Shown here in pieces: positions 16,833 through 24,611 of a stretch of 64,000 bases of DNA. The stretch covers positions 620,001-684,000 of the forward strand of contig NC_018000.1 of assembly GCF_000265205.3 (NCBI RefSeq), read 5' to 3'. The notes under the pieces were generated by a model. It ran no database searches. It saw only the letters and a list, made by a program, of their open reading frames with translations, and had not been told where the DNA came from. The translations under genes and the position numbers were made by a program. Every line of letters starts with the position of its first letter. The first letter of the stretch is position 1. The stretch comes from Sinorhizobium fredii USDA 257 (GTDB taxonomy: Bacteria; Pseudomonadota; Alphaproteobacteria; Rhizobiales; Rhizobiaceae).

Positions 16833-18077
16833 ATGGACACTCAGAATGAAATGCTGCGCAAGCTGAAGACCCGCCGCGAGGGCTACAGTCTCGACCGGGC
16901 CTTCTACATCGACCCGGACTATTACCGTCAGGACCTGGAGCATATCTGGTACAAGGACTGGCTCTTCGTCGGCCACGACTGCGAAATCCCGCGGCCTGGC
17001 AACTATTTCACCCTGCAGGTCGGCGACTATCCGATCGTCATCGTGCGCGATCGCCAGGGGGCAGTGCGGGCGCTGCATAATTCCTGTCGCCACCGCGGCT
17101 CGCGCGTTTGCACGCAGCACAAGGGCTCCTCGGCCAAGCTGGTTTGTCCCTATCATCAATGGACCTACGAACTGGACGGCAGGCTTCTCTTCGCCCGGCA
17201 GATGCCGGAGGATTTCGATCCCGCCCAGCACAGTCTGAAGCCGGTGCATTGTGAAACGGTCGGCGGCTATATCTTCGTCAGTCTCGCCGAGCAGCCGATG
17301 GATTTCCAGCCGTTCCGCGACACGGTCGCCAGCTATCTCGCACCGCATCGCCTCGGCGAAACCAAGGTCGCATATGAGAGCACCATCGTCGAGAAGGGCA
17401 ACTGGAAGCTCGTCTGGGAAAACAATCGCGAGTGCTACCATTGCGCCGCCAATCACCCGGAACTCTGCCGCACCTATCCGGAGGCTCCGACAGTGACCGG
17501 CGTCCAGGGCGCCATGGACGACCCCGAAATCGGTGCCCATTGGGAAAGATGCGAAGCGGCGGGACTGCCGAGCGCCTTCAGGATCGGACCGACCGGCCAG
17601 TTCCGCATGACGAGAATGCCGCTGATCAACAGGGCCGAGAGCTATACGATGTCCGGCGAGAAGGCCGTCCGCAAAGAGCTTTCCGCCGGCGTCAGCGCCA
17701 AGGGCATCGGCACGCTGCTTCTCTTCCACTATCCGACGACCTGGAACCACATCCTCGGAGACCACGCGATCACCTTCCGCGTGCTGCCGCTCGGGCCGGA
17801 ACTGACGCAGGTGACCACCAAATGGCTCGTCAACAAGGATGCGGTCGAGGGGGTCGACTATACGCTCGAGGACCTCACCCATGTCTGGACGGAGACCAAC
17901 GATCAGGACCGGCAGATCGTCGAGGAAAACGCCTTCGGCATCCGCTCGCCGGCCTATGAGCCGGGTCCCTATTCGGCCGAACACGAGGGCGGCGTGATGC
18001 AGTTCGTCGACTGGTATTCGCGCTTCATGGTGGATCGCCTCCAGGGCAAGTCCTCTCCTTTGTCGCGGGTGGCCTGA
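16833..18077 (+). CDS. gbcA: Glycine betaine monooxygenase, Rieske oxygenase subunit
   Basis: Oxidatively demethylates glycine betaine to dimethylglycine, releasing formaldehyde, with electrons from GbcB. The product has 414 residues. The Rieske [2Fe-2S] ligands are Cys85-x-His87 and Cys105-x2-His108 (NSCRHRGSR, VCPYHQW). The mononuclear iron site is ENNRECYHCAANHPEL with His203 and His208. Text such as KLVCPYHQWTYELDGRLLFA and TTKWLVNKDAVEGVDY is nearly that of Pseudomonas GbcA. ATG 16833 is preferred: the GAGG site is eight bases away, against two for ATG 16827. It lies two bases before gbcB and under a cobalamin riboswitch. Confidence 0.9.
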   Translation: MDTQNEMLRKLKTRREGYSLDRAFYIDPDYYRQDLEHIWYKDWLFVGHDCEIPRPGNYFTLQVGDYPIVIVRDRQGAVRALHNSCRHRGSRVCTQHKGSSAKLVCPYHQWTYELDGRLLFARQMPEDFDPAQHSLKPVHCETVGGYIFVSLAEQPMDFQPFRDTVASYLAPHRLGETKVAYESTIVEKGNWKLVWENNRECYHCAANHPELCRTYPEAPTVTGVQGAMDDPEIGAHWERCEAAGLPSAFRIGPTGQFRMTRMPLINRAESYTMSGEKAVRKELSAGVSAKGIGTLLLFHYPTTWNHILGDHAITFRVLPLGPELTQVTTKWLVNKDAVEGVDYTLEDLTHVWTETNDQDRQIVEENAFGIRSPAYEPGPYSAEHEGGVMQFVDWYSRFMVDRLQGKSSPLSRVA

Positions 18078-18079
18078 CC

Positions 18080-19174
18080 ATGGAAATGGCCCGTTCCTTT
18101 CATCATTTCGATGAGCTTCATCCCTGGATCGACCGCCAGCACCTGCTTGAATGCACCTCCGTGGTCGCCGAGACCGCGGATGTGATGACCTTCACCTTCC
18201 GGTCGGACAAGCCGGCCTGGTTCCGCTACCTACCCGGGCAGTTCGTGACGCTGGAACTGCCTGTCGGGGAAGAGCCGGTCTTTCGCACCTATACGCTGTC
18301 GTCCTCGCCGTCCCGCCCACTCTCCGTGGCGGTGACGGTCAAGGCCCAGCCGGGCAGCATCGGCACGCGCTGGATGTTCGACAATCTGAAGCCAGGTGTC
18401 GTGCTGAAAGCGCTGGGTCCGCTTGGCGATTTCAGCTTCGTTCGCCATCCGGGCGAAAAATATCTTTTCATCTCGGCCGGCTCCGGCATCACGCCGATGA
18501 TATCGATGACCCGCTGGATGGCGGATTGCGCTCCGGATACGGATGTCACCTTCATCTCCTGCGCCCGGCAGCCGGAAGACCTTCTGTTCAAGTCGGAACT
18601 CGAGGTCCTGGCGCGCCAGATGTCGCGTCTCAATCTCGGCTTCCTGGTGGAGGGGCACGAAGCACGTCACGGCTGGCACGGCCTGCGCGGCCGCATCGAT
18701 GCGGCGAAGCTGCCGCTGCTTGCGCCGGATTTTCTGGAGCGAACGGTCTTCTGTTGCGGCCCCGAGCCCTTCATGCGGGGGGTCCGGGAGATGCTGAAGG
18801 GGGCTGGTCTCGACATGGCCCGCTACCATCAGGAAAGCTTCCAGCCGGCAGCAGCCCCCGCGGCGGAGGAACTCGCCATTCGCGCCGGACCGGCGGGGAG
18901 CGCCGGGGCCGAGGCGGCGCGGGTGACTTTCACCATGAGCGGCAAAGAAGTCTCGGCCGTCCCGGGCCAGACGATCCTGCAGACGGCACGCGCCAACGGT
19001 GTGCGGATCGGCGCGGCCTGCGAGGGGGGCATTTGCGGCACGTGCCGCGTGCTGAAGATCGCCGGCGATGTCGAGATGAACCACAATGGCGGCATTCTCG
19101 ATGACGAGGTCGATGAGGGCTATATCCTCGCCTGCTGCTCGCGGCCCGTCGGCGACGTTCAGATCGAGGCATAA
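18080..19174 (+). CDS. gbcB: Glycine betaine monooxygenase, ferredoxin reductase subunit
   Basis: A 364-residue NAD(P)H-dependent reductase that supplies electrons to GbcA. Domains in order: FAD-binding barrel (RTYTLSSSP, about 75), NAD-binding fold (YLFISAGSGITPMISMTR, about 130; FCCGPEPFMRGVREML, about 224) and a C-terminal plant-type [2Fe-2S] ferredoxin domain with GAACEGGICGTCRVLK and a last ligand in ILACCSRP. It starts two bases after the gbcA stop, so the two are co-translated. Downstream dimethylglycine and sarcosine oxidase genes are not in the window. Confidence 0.9.
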   Translation: MEMARSFHHFDELHPWIDRQHLLECTSVVAETADVMTFTFRSDKPAWFRYLPGQFVTLELPVGEEPVFRTYTLSSSPSRPLSVAVTVKAQPGSIGTRWMFDNLKPGVVLKALGPLGDFSFVRHPGEKYLFISAGSGITPMISMTRWMADCAPDTDVTFISCARQPEDLLFKSELEVLARQMSRLNLGFLVEGHEARHGWHGLRGRIDAAKLPLLAPDFLERTVFCCGPEPFMRGVREMLKGAGLDMARYHQESFQPAAAPAAEELAIRAGPAGSAGAEAARVTFTMSGKEVSAVPGQTILQTARANGVRIGAACEGGICGTCRVLKIAGDVEMNHNGGILDDEVDEGYILACCSRPVGDVQIEA

Positions 19175-19195
19175 GTCGTTCTGCCGCTGGCCAGG

Positions 19196-20257
19196 TCAGC
19201 GACGCTTCGGCTGATTTGGCAACTCCGCCTCGGCAGCCTTTATGCTGATCGAACCGGTGACCGTTGCGTCGACGCCGGTGCCCGATCCGCTGTCGGCCTG
19301 GGCCCGGCTGATGAGCAAGGGCTTTGCGAGCGGGACGGAGGTCGCCGCGCTGGCTGCCGGCGCCCTGCCGACTTTTGCGGAGGCGATGACGGTGACAATC
19401 GGCGGCTTCTCCGGGAGGAGGGAGCCATGTGCCCACACCTTCTTCAGCGCTGAAGCGCTCATCGCAGCGACGTTCACGTCGATGTCGTTGAGCGTGCCCG
19501 GGACGCGATAGGGGCAGCGCTTCTTGCCGCAATTATGGGACGACGAGAACTGCCACAGCGCGTAGCCGTCCCAGTTGCCCATAGGAAAGACGTCGCGAAT
19601 GTCTGGCTTGTAGCGGGCATACCAGAGCGGCAGGCGGGAGAGCAGCCGGTGCTGGGAGCGGCTGGCGGCGATCTGTTTTGCGGTGATGTGGTTGGTGTAG
19701 AGGATCGGGTAGCGCCCGGTGCGGGCCTTGATGTGGCCGGCAAAAATCGCGGCGTCCTCGAGCGACATGTAGTTCGCGGGATCGATGCCCTCGATGTCGA
19801 GGACCATCAATTCGTCCTCGCGCGGTTCCGCATAGTCGAGGAAGTGATTGGCCTGGTCGACAGGATTGCCCGGTCGCGCCAGGTGGTAGGCGCCCCATAA
19901 GAGGCCTTGCGAGCGGGCGATCATCCGGCGCGTCTGATAGAGTTCCCGGCTGACCGCGTATTTTCGCCACATGGTCTTGCAGTGGGCGACGGTGTCTCCG
20001 CCGTGATCGCCGGTGCAGGTAAAGCTTTCCGGAAGGCCGTCGGAAGCTTTCGCGATGAACCCCGCGATGCGCTTGTCCTTCAGCATCGCTTCCCAATCGA
20101 TGCTGTTCAACTCGTAGGCGTCGACGATGATAGCGTTCTGCCGCTCTTTCCACGGCTCGACGTCTGCGGCGCGTGCGTTCGCCACCGCAAAGGTCAGGCC
20201 TACAAGGGCCGCCAGGCGCAAGATCATCCCCGAGATCGAGATTCCCCGCTTTTCCAT
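19196..20257 (-). CDS. Secreted GH25 lysozyme-like glycoside hydrolase
   Basis: A 353-residue protein with a signal peptide (ISGMILRLAALVGLTFAVA, cleavage near ARA-ADVEPW) and a GH25 muramidase domain (about 40-255). The catalytic acidic residues are in ELMVLDIEGID, with GAYHLARPGNPVDQANHFL and YALWQFSSSHNCG also typical. The C-terminal 110 residues are low-complexity Ala/Ser. It would cleave peptidoglycan in the periplasm or outside. No holin or phage gene is near. Start ATG 20257 is used; ATG 20227 would also leave a signal peptide. An imperfect hairpin lies directly before the start (20261-20301). Confidence 0.82.
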   Translation of the reverse strand: MEKRGISISGMILRLAALVGLTFAVANARAADVEPWKERQNAIIVDAYELNSIDWEAMLKDKRIAGFIAKASDGLPESFTCTGDHGGDTVAHCKTMWRKYAVSRELYQTRRMIARSQGLLWGAYHLARPGNPVDQANHFLDYAEPREDELMVLDIEGIDPANYMSLEDAAIFAGHIKARTGRYPILYTNHITAKQIAASRSQHRLLSRLPLWYARYKPDIRDVFPMGNWDGYALWQFSSSHNCGKKRCPYRVPGTLNDIDVNVAAMSASALKKVWAHGSLLPEKPPIVTVIASAKVGRAPAASAATSVPLAKPLLISRAQADSGSGTGVDATVTGSISIKAAEAELPNQPKRR

Positions 20258-20260
20258 TCT

Positions 20261-20301
20261 CTGAGATTGCCGACTTTGCGTTAAAGGGTCGTAAATCTCA
20301 G
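20261..20301 (-). promoter_or_regulatory. Imperfect inverted repeat at the lysozyme start
   Basis: CTGAGATTGCCGAC (20261-20274) and GTCGTAAATCTCAG (20288-20301) are complementary at 12 of 14 positions around a 13-base loop. The repeat ends four bases before the ATG and spans the expected ribosome site, so it could act as an operator or a translation-blocking leader hairpin. Confidence 0.45.
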
Positions 20302-20418
20302 CCCCTTGAGCCAATCTGCGCGAGAGCGCCGCTCCTGTACACTGACCAGTGGCGGTAAAGCGCCTCCGAACTCGGCTCTGGATTGCAGGCGAACCGCGGC
20401 AGCCGGTGGTGACCCGGT

Positions 20419-21408
20419 CTAAAGGATGCCGATGCGCTTGAGGATAAACCAGGCCAGTCCCATGGAGGAGGCGATGATTAGCCCCGCGAAAAGCGTGCCG
20501 CCGCCATCGGAGAAGGGCAGGGCACCCGTGTTCATGCCGAAGAATCCGGTGACGAGCGTCGGCGGCAGCAGGAAGGCGGTCATCAGCGACAGAATGTAGA
20601 GGTGACGATTGGTCTCCGAGGAAATCTTGCTGTCGATCTCCTCGTGCAGCAGCCTGGCGCGCTCCTGAAGCGCAAAGACGTCGCGATCGACCGCCTCCAG
20701 CCGATCCGAAAGCCGCTCGGCCACGTCGATGAAACCCGGCGGCACCTCGTCCTCATCGGACGCGGCGGCGCGCCGCAGCAGGGCAAGGATCGTCCGCAGA
20801 TGCCGATGCAGCCGCACCACGGTTCGGCGCAAGGGCGCCAGCCCGGGCTGCTGCCGGTGTTCCGCTTCGCCATAAACGCGATCCTCGATGACGTTCAACT
20901 CCTCCGTCAATTCGAGCACCAGCGTGATCAGCGTCCGCTGGAACTCGACGACGAGCATTTCGAAGAGATCGATCGGCCGGCCGCATTTGGTGCTTTTCTC
21001 GACCGCCGCCTTGACGCGGTCGATGCTTCTCAACGGATGCAGGCGGGTGGTGACGATCATCCGGTCGCTGACAGCAAAATGCAGCCATCCAATCGTCTTG
21101 GTCATCGTGTCGAATGTCCGTTCGAAATCGACAAGCGTCCCGTAGACGACGTCCTCGGCAACGGTGATCGCCGCCTGGGTGTCATGGCTGGTGAGGGTTG
21201 CGATCGCTGCCGGCGGAAGATTACTGATGCGCTCGATCAGCGCCGGCGTGCGCGCATCGCTCAGCGCCAGATGCAGCCAGACCCAGCCGTCTCCCGCCTG
21301 CAGGCTGTCGACGGGGGAGTCGGTCGCGATGCGCAGGCAACGGCTTTCTCCGGGCGGGAACCGGTAGGCCCAGACGAGGCCGGGTATCTCGGGAGAAATC
21401 AGGTTCAT
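20419..21408 (-). CDS. CorA/ZntB-family divalent cation transporter
   Basis: A 329-residue inner-membrane channel or transporter. The long helical cytoplasmic domain ends in two membrane helices. The signature GMN is present in TLVTGFFGMNTGALPF (about 283-298), and the chain ends GLAWFILKRIGIL. The overall form is nearer ZntB (zinc) than classical CorA (magnesium), but the ion cannot be settled. ATG 21408 is chosen because MNLISPEIPGLVWAYRF matches family starts; ATG 21438 is an alternative. It is transcribed toward the lysozyme gene 161 bases away. Confidence 0.85.
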   Translation of the reverse strand: MNLISPEIPGLVWAYRFPPGESRCLRIATDSPVDSLQAGDGWVWLHLALSDARTPALIERISNLPPAAIATLTSHDTQAAITVAEDVVYGTLVDFERTFDTMTKTIGWLHFAVSDRMIVTTRLHPLRSIDRVKAAVEKSTKCGRPIDLFEMLVVEFQRTLITLVLELTEELNVIEDRVYGEAEHRQQPGLAPLRRTVVRLHRHLRTILALLRRAAASDEDEVPPGFIDVAERLSDRLEAVDRDVFALQERARLLHEEIDSKISSETNRHLYILSLMTAFLLPPTLVTGFFGMNTGALPFSDGGGTLFAGLIIASSMGLAWFILKRIGIL

Positions 21409-21513
21409 TGCAGCACCGTGACTGGGGCCATGCGCCATGGCTTCTATTCGCCCTTGATGACAGTTTTGTTACATTTCCGTCACTGCCGCGGCGGCCTAGA
21501 ATTGGCGTTGACG

Positions 21514-21529
21514 TTGACGTTTACGTAAA
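21514..21529. promoter_or_regulatory. Candidate operator TTGACGT-TT-ACGTAAA
   Basis: A 16-base imperfect inverted repeat (TTTACGT-type half sites, one mismatch) lies 70 bases before the acyl-CoA dehydrogenase start. It resembles operators reported for LiuR-like MerR regulators of fatty-acid and branched-chain amino-acid catabolism in proteobacteria. The match is by eye only. Confidence 0.45.
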
Positions 21530-21598
21530 AACAAATAGTGTGCAGCGCAGGAAGCATGCCGACGCGGCCTCGACCACGGCTGCAAAGGGAGGAGCACC

Positions 21599-23380
21599 AT
21601 GTACAAGGCACCGGTCGACGAGATCGCATTCACCCTGAAACACGTAGCCGGCATGGCCGATGCCGTGAACACCGGCGTCTTCGGCGAACTCGGTGAGGAT
21701 CTCGTCGATGCGATCCTGTCTGAAGCCGGCCGTTTTGCGACCAAAGAGGTGGCGCCACTCGGCGAGGTGGGCGACCGGCAGGGGTCACGGCTTGTCGACG
21801 GAGCGGTCAAGACGCCGGAGGGCTGGCGCGATCTCTACCGTAGCTGGATTGACGGCGGCTGGAACGGCCTGACGGCGCCCGAGGCCTTCGGCGGCCAGGA
21901 CCTTCCGCACATGCTGCACGTCGCAGCCATGGAGATGTGGAACAGCGGCTCCATGGCTTTCGCGCTCGGTCCGACGCTGACCATGGGCGCGATCGAGGCG
22001 CTGGAGAAGCATGGTTCCAATGCCTTGAAGGCGACCTTCCTGTCGAAGATGGTCTCCGGAGAGTGGATGGGGACGATGAACCTGACCGAGCCGCATGCCG
22101 GCTCAGATCTGGGCGTGCTCAAGACGCGCGCCGAGCGCCGCGCCGACGGAACCTATCGTATCTTCGGCCAGAAGATCTTCATCACCTGGGGCGAGCACGA
22201 CTTCACCGACAACATCGTCCACCTTGTCCTGGCGCGCCTGCCGGATGCGCCTGTCGGCACGAAGGGTATTTCGCTGTTTCTCGTGCCGAAGTTCCTCGTC
22301 AATGAGGACGGCTCGCTCGGCGCCCGCAATGATCTCTTCTGCCATTCGCTTGAACACAAGCTCGGCATCCATGGTTCGCCGACCTGCACGATGATCTACG
22401 GCGACGGCAGGTTCGGCGATGAGAAAGGCGCAATCGGCTATCTGGTCGGCGAGGAAAACCGCGGGCTTGCCTGCATGTTCACGATGATGAACAACGCTCG
22501 CCTCGCCGTCGGCATGCAGGGCGTCGCGATCGCCGAGGCGTCTACCCAGAAGGCAATCGCCTATGCCAGGGAGCGCACCCAGGGCCGGGCGCCCGGCTGG
22601 AATGGTGCGGGCATGAGCCCGATTATCGAACATCCGGATGTCGCCCGCACGCTGCTGACGATGAAGGCGCTCACCCAAGGCTCGCGCGCCATCGCCTATG
22701 CTTGCGCTCATGCCGTCGACATGGCGCATGCCAGCCACGGCGACGAGACCCGCCATTGGCAGGAGCGCTCGAGCCTGCTGACCCCGATCGCCAAGTCCTT
22801 CGCCACCGATGCCGGTGTCGATGTCGCTTCCATGGGCATTCAGGTGCATGGCGGCATGGGCTTCATCGAGGAAACGGGCGCGGCCCGTTACTTGCGCGAC
22901 GCCCGCATCGCGCCGATCTACGAAGGAACCAACGGCATCCAGGCGATCGACCTCGTCACCCGCAAGCTGCCGCTCTCCAAAGGCGGCCAGGTGCGCGGCT
23001 TCATTGGCGAGCTTCGTGAGATCGCCGCCGCCGTCGGCGCCTCGAACAGGCAGAGCTTCGGCCAGACTGCCGCGCGGCTGGAGGCGTCGATCGCCGAACT
23101 CTCCGAGGCGACGGAATGGCTGCTTGCAGCGCTCGGTGAAGGACGAACCGTCGATGCCCTTGCCGGCGCGACGGCCTATCAACGCCTCTTCGGCCTGGTG
23201 CTGACCGGTGTCTATCTCGCCAGGGGCGGCCTGGCGGAGGCCGGCGACGGGAAAGAGGAGGCGCGCATCGCCCTCTGCCGGTTCGCTGCGGAGAACCTGC
23301 TCGCCGAAACGGCGGCGCTCAAGGATCGTGTCGTCAGCGGGGCGGAGAGCCTCGCCGCCGCGCGTGCCATTCTCGACTAA
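21599..23380 (+). CDS. Acyl-CoA dehydrogenase, DmdC/FadE5-like
   Basis: Introduces the alpha,beta double bond into an acyl-CoA with FAD. The product has 593 residues, the longer class with an extra C-terminal domain. Visible: MNLTEPHAGSDLGVLKTRAE (FAD and substrate binding, about 160), QKIFITWGEHDFTDNIVHLV, QVHGGMGFIEETGAARYLRD (about 417) and the catalytic-glutamate motif APIYEGTNGIQAIDL (about 438). GGGAGGAG lies before the ATG. A candidate LiuR-like operator is upstream and an enoyl-CoA hydratase follows, which supports a beta-oxidation role. The chain length used is unknown. Confidence 0.93.
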   Translation: MYKAPVDEIAFTLKHVAGMADAVNTGVFGELGEDLVDAILSEAGRFATKEVAPLGEVGDRQGSRLVDGAVKTPEGWRDLYRSWIDGGWNGLTAPEAFGGQDLPHMLHVAAMEMWNSGSMAFALGPTLTMGAIEALEKHGSNALKATFLSKMVSGEWMGTMNLTEPHAGSDLGVLKTRAERRADGTYRIFGQKIFITWGEHDFTDNIVHLVLARLPDAPVGTKGISLFLVPKFLVNEDGSLGARNDLFCHSLEHKLGIHGSPTCTMIYGDGRFGDEKGAIGYLVGEENRGLACMFTMMNNARLAVGMQGVAIAEASTQKAIAYARERTQGRAPGWNGAGMSPIIEHPDVARTLLTMKALTQGSRAIAYACAHAVDMAHASHGDETRHWQERSSLLTPIAKSFATDAGVDVASMGIQVHGGMGFIEETGAARYLRDARIAPIYEGTNGIQAIDLVTRKLPLSKGGQVRGFIGELREIAAAVGASNRQSFGQTAARLEASIAELSEATEWLLAALGEGRTVDALAGATAYQRLFGLVLTGVYLARGGLAEAGDGKEEARIALCRFAAENLLAETAALKDRVVSGAESLAAARAILD

Positions 23381-23484
23381 TGCATGTCGCCCAAAAGTGT
23401 GCAGCGGTTTTGGGATGACGACATGCATAAAAACAAGGATCTAAAGCGCGCCGCATGAATTCGTTTGAATGCGACGCGCTTTAG
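23381..23484. repeat. Rhizobial intergenic palindromic repeat (two hairpins)
   Basis: Begins directly after the acyl-CoA dehydrogenase stop. Hairpin one: TGCATGTCG-CCCAAAA (23381-23396) with TTTTGGG (23408-23414) and CGACATGCA (23419-23427). Hairpin two: CTAAAGCGCG (23441-23450) with CGCGCTTTAG (23475-23484), inner CGCAT/ATGCG. I recognise this as a common rhizobial extragenic repeat of the mosaic type, distinct from the one at 6326-6430. It may also terminate transcription or protect mRNA ends. Confidence 0.75.
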
Positions 23485-23547
23485 CACGGGATGGGTGTGC
23501 GCGGGCTTGCCGCCCGCGTGCCTCTTCTTAACCACAAAGGGAACCTC

Positions 23548-24300
23548 ATGACCGATCATGTGCTTGTCGAACGTCCGGAGGCCTATCCCGGCGTACAGGT
23601 GATCCGCTTCAACCGGCCGGACAAGAAGAACGCCATCACGCGCGAGATGTACGCGAAGATGACGAATGCCTTGACGGTCGCCGGGTCGGACGCGGCGATC
23701 CGCGCCACCGCATTTCTCGGCACAAATGGCTGCTTCTCGGCCGGCAACGACATGAACGATTTTCTTGCCTTCGCCATGGGCGGGAGCATGGGAGGCGAGG
23801 TCCTCGATTTCCTTCGGGCCCTGGCGAGCGCGACGAAGCCGGTGGTTTCCGGGGTTGACGGCCTGGCGATCGGCATCGGCACGACGATCCATCTCCACTG
23901 TGACCTGACGGTTGCCTCCGCCCGGTCGGTGTTCAAGACGCCCTTCGTCGATCTGGCGCTCGTTCCGGAAGCCGCCTCGAGCCTCATCGCACCGCGCCTC
24001 ATGGGCTATCAGCGGGCCTTCGCGCTGCTTGCCGCCGGCGAGCCGCTCGAGGCGGCCGATGCGCTTCAGGCCGGGCTGGTCTGGAAAATCGTTGGCGAGA
24101 ACACGGTCGAGGAGGAAACGCTGTCGCTTGCCTCGCGTCTTGCCAGGAAGCCGCCAGAAGCGCTGCGCATCGCCCGTGATCTGATCCGCTGCGACCGAAA
24201 AGAAGTCCTCGCGCGAATCGACGAGGAAGCCGAGCACTTCGCGGCGCAACTGAAGAGTGCCGAGGCGCGAGCGGCATTCGAGGCCTTCATGCGCCGGTAA
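23548..24300 (+). CDS. Enoyl-CoA hydratase/isomerase family protein
   Basis: A 250-residue crotonase-fold enzyme, beginning MTDHVLVERPEAYPGVQVIR. The oxyanion-hole motif is FLGTNGCFSAGNDMNDFLAF (about 55-74) and the second is VVSGVDGLAIGIGTTIHLHCD (about 96-116). The usual active-site Glu pair is only partly visible (FVDLALVPEAASSL). ATG 23548 has AAAGGGAACC upstream and excludes a 19-residue extension from the repeat region. It lies 167 bases after the acyl-CoA dehydrogenase, likely the same pathway. Hydratase versus isomerase cannot be decided. Confidence 0.88.
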   Translation: MTDHVLVERPEAYPGVQVIRFNRPDKKNAITREMYAKMTNALTVAGSDAAIRATAFLGTNGCFSAGNDMNDFLAFAMGGSMGGEVLDFLRALASATKPVVSGVDGLAIGIGTTIHLHCDLTVASARSVFKTPFVDLALVPEAASSLIAPRLMGYQRAFALLAAGEPLEAADALQAGLVWKIVGENTVEEETLSLASRLARKPPEALRIARDLIRCDRKEVLARIDEEAEHFAAQLKSAEARAAFEAFMRR

Positions 24301-24611
24301 GGGCGTTCACGACTGCCTCCGGCACCCTAAAATTGCACATATGAATATTAATCGCTTCTTAAATACCGCTCGATAGCGTGCGGCCGCAGTAGGTCCCTCC
24401 TCGAGGCCGCATAGCTTTTTTGCATTTGCAGAGCGCATGGCGCTTCGGTGAGGTCTCCCGGCCGCATGACGCATGGCCGGCTCTGCCTTCGCGGCATGTC
24501 CAATCGTTCTCCCGCAAATTCCTGTCGCCGCGGCGTCCGTCGGCGCGCGGAAGAATCCATCACGAGCTGTTGTCCGGCAAGGCTTGCCGGCCGCTTCCAA
24601 GGAGCCCACCC
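24301..24611. other. Intergenic region before mcpU
   Basis: A 311-base gap. It contains a terminator-like structure, TGCGGCC (24379-24385) with GGCCGCA (24405-24411), then TAGCTTTTTT to 24421, suited to end the enoyl-CoA hydratase transcript. The rest should hold the mcpU promoter. An in-frame ATG at 24420 exists but the text up to 24611 does not look coding. Confidence 0.45.
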
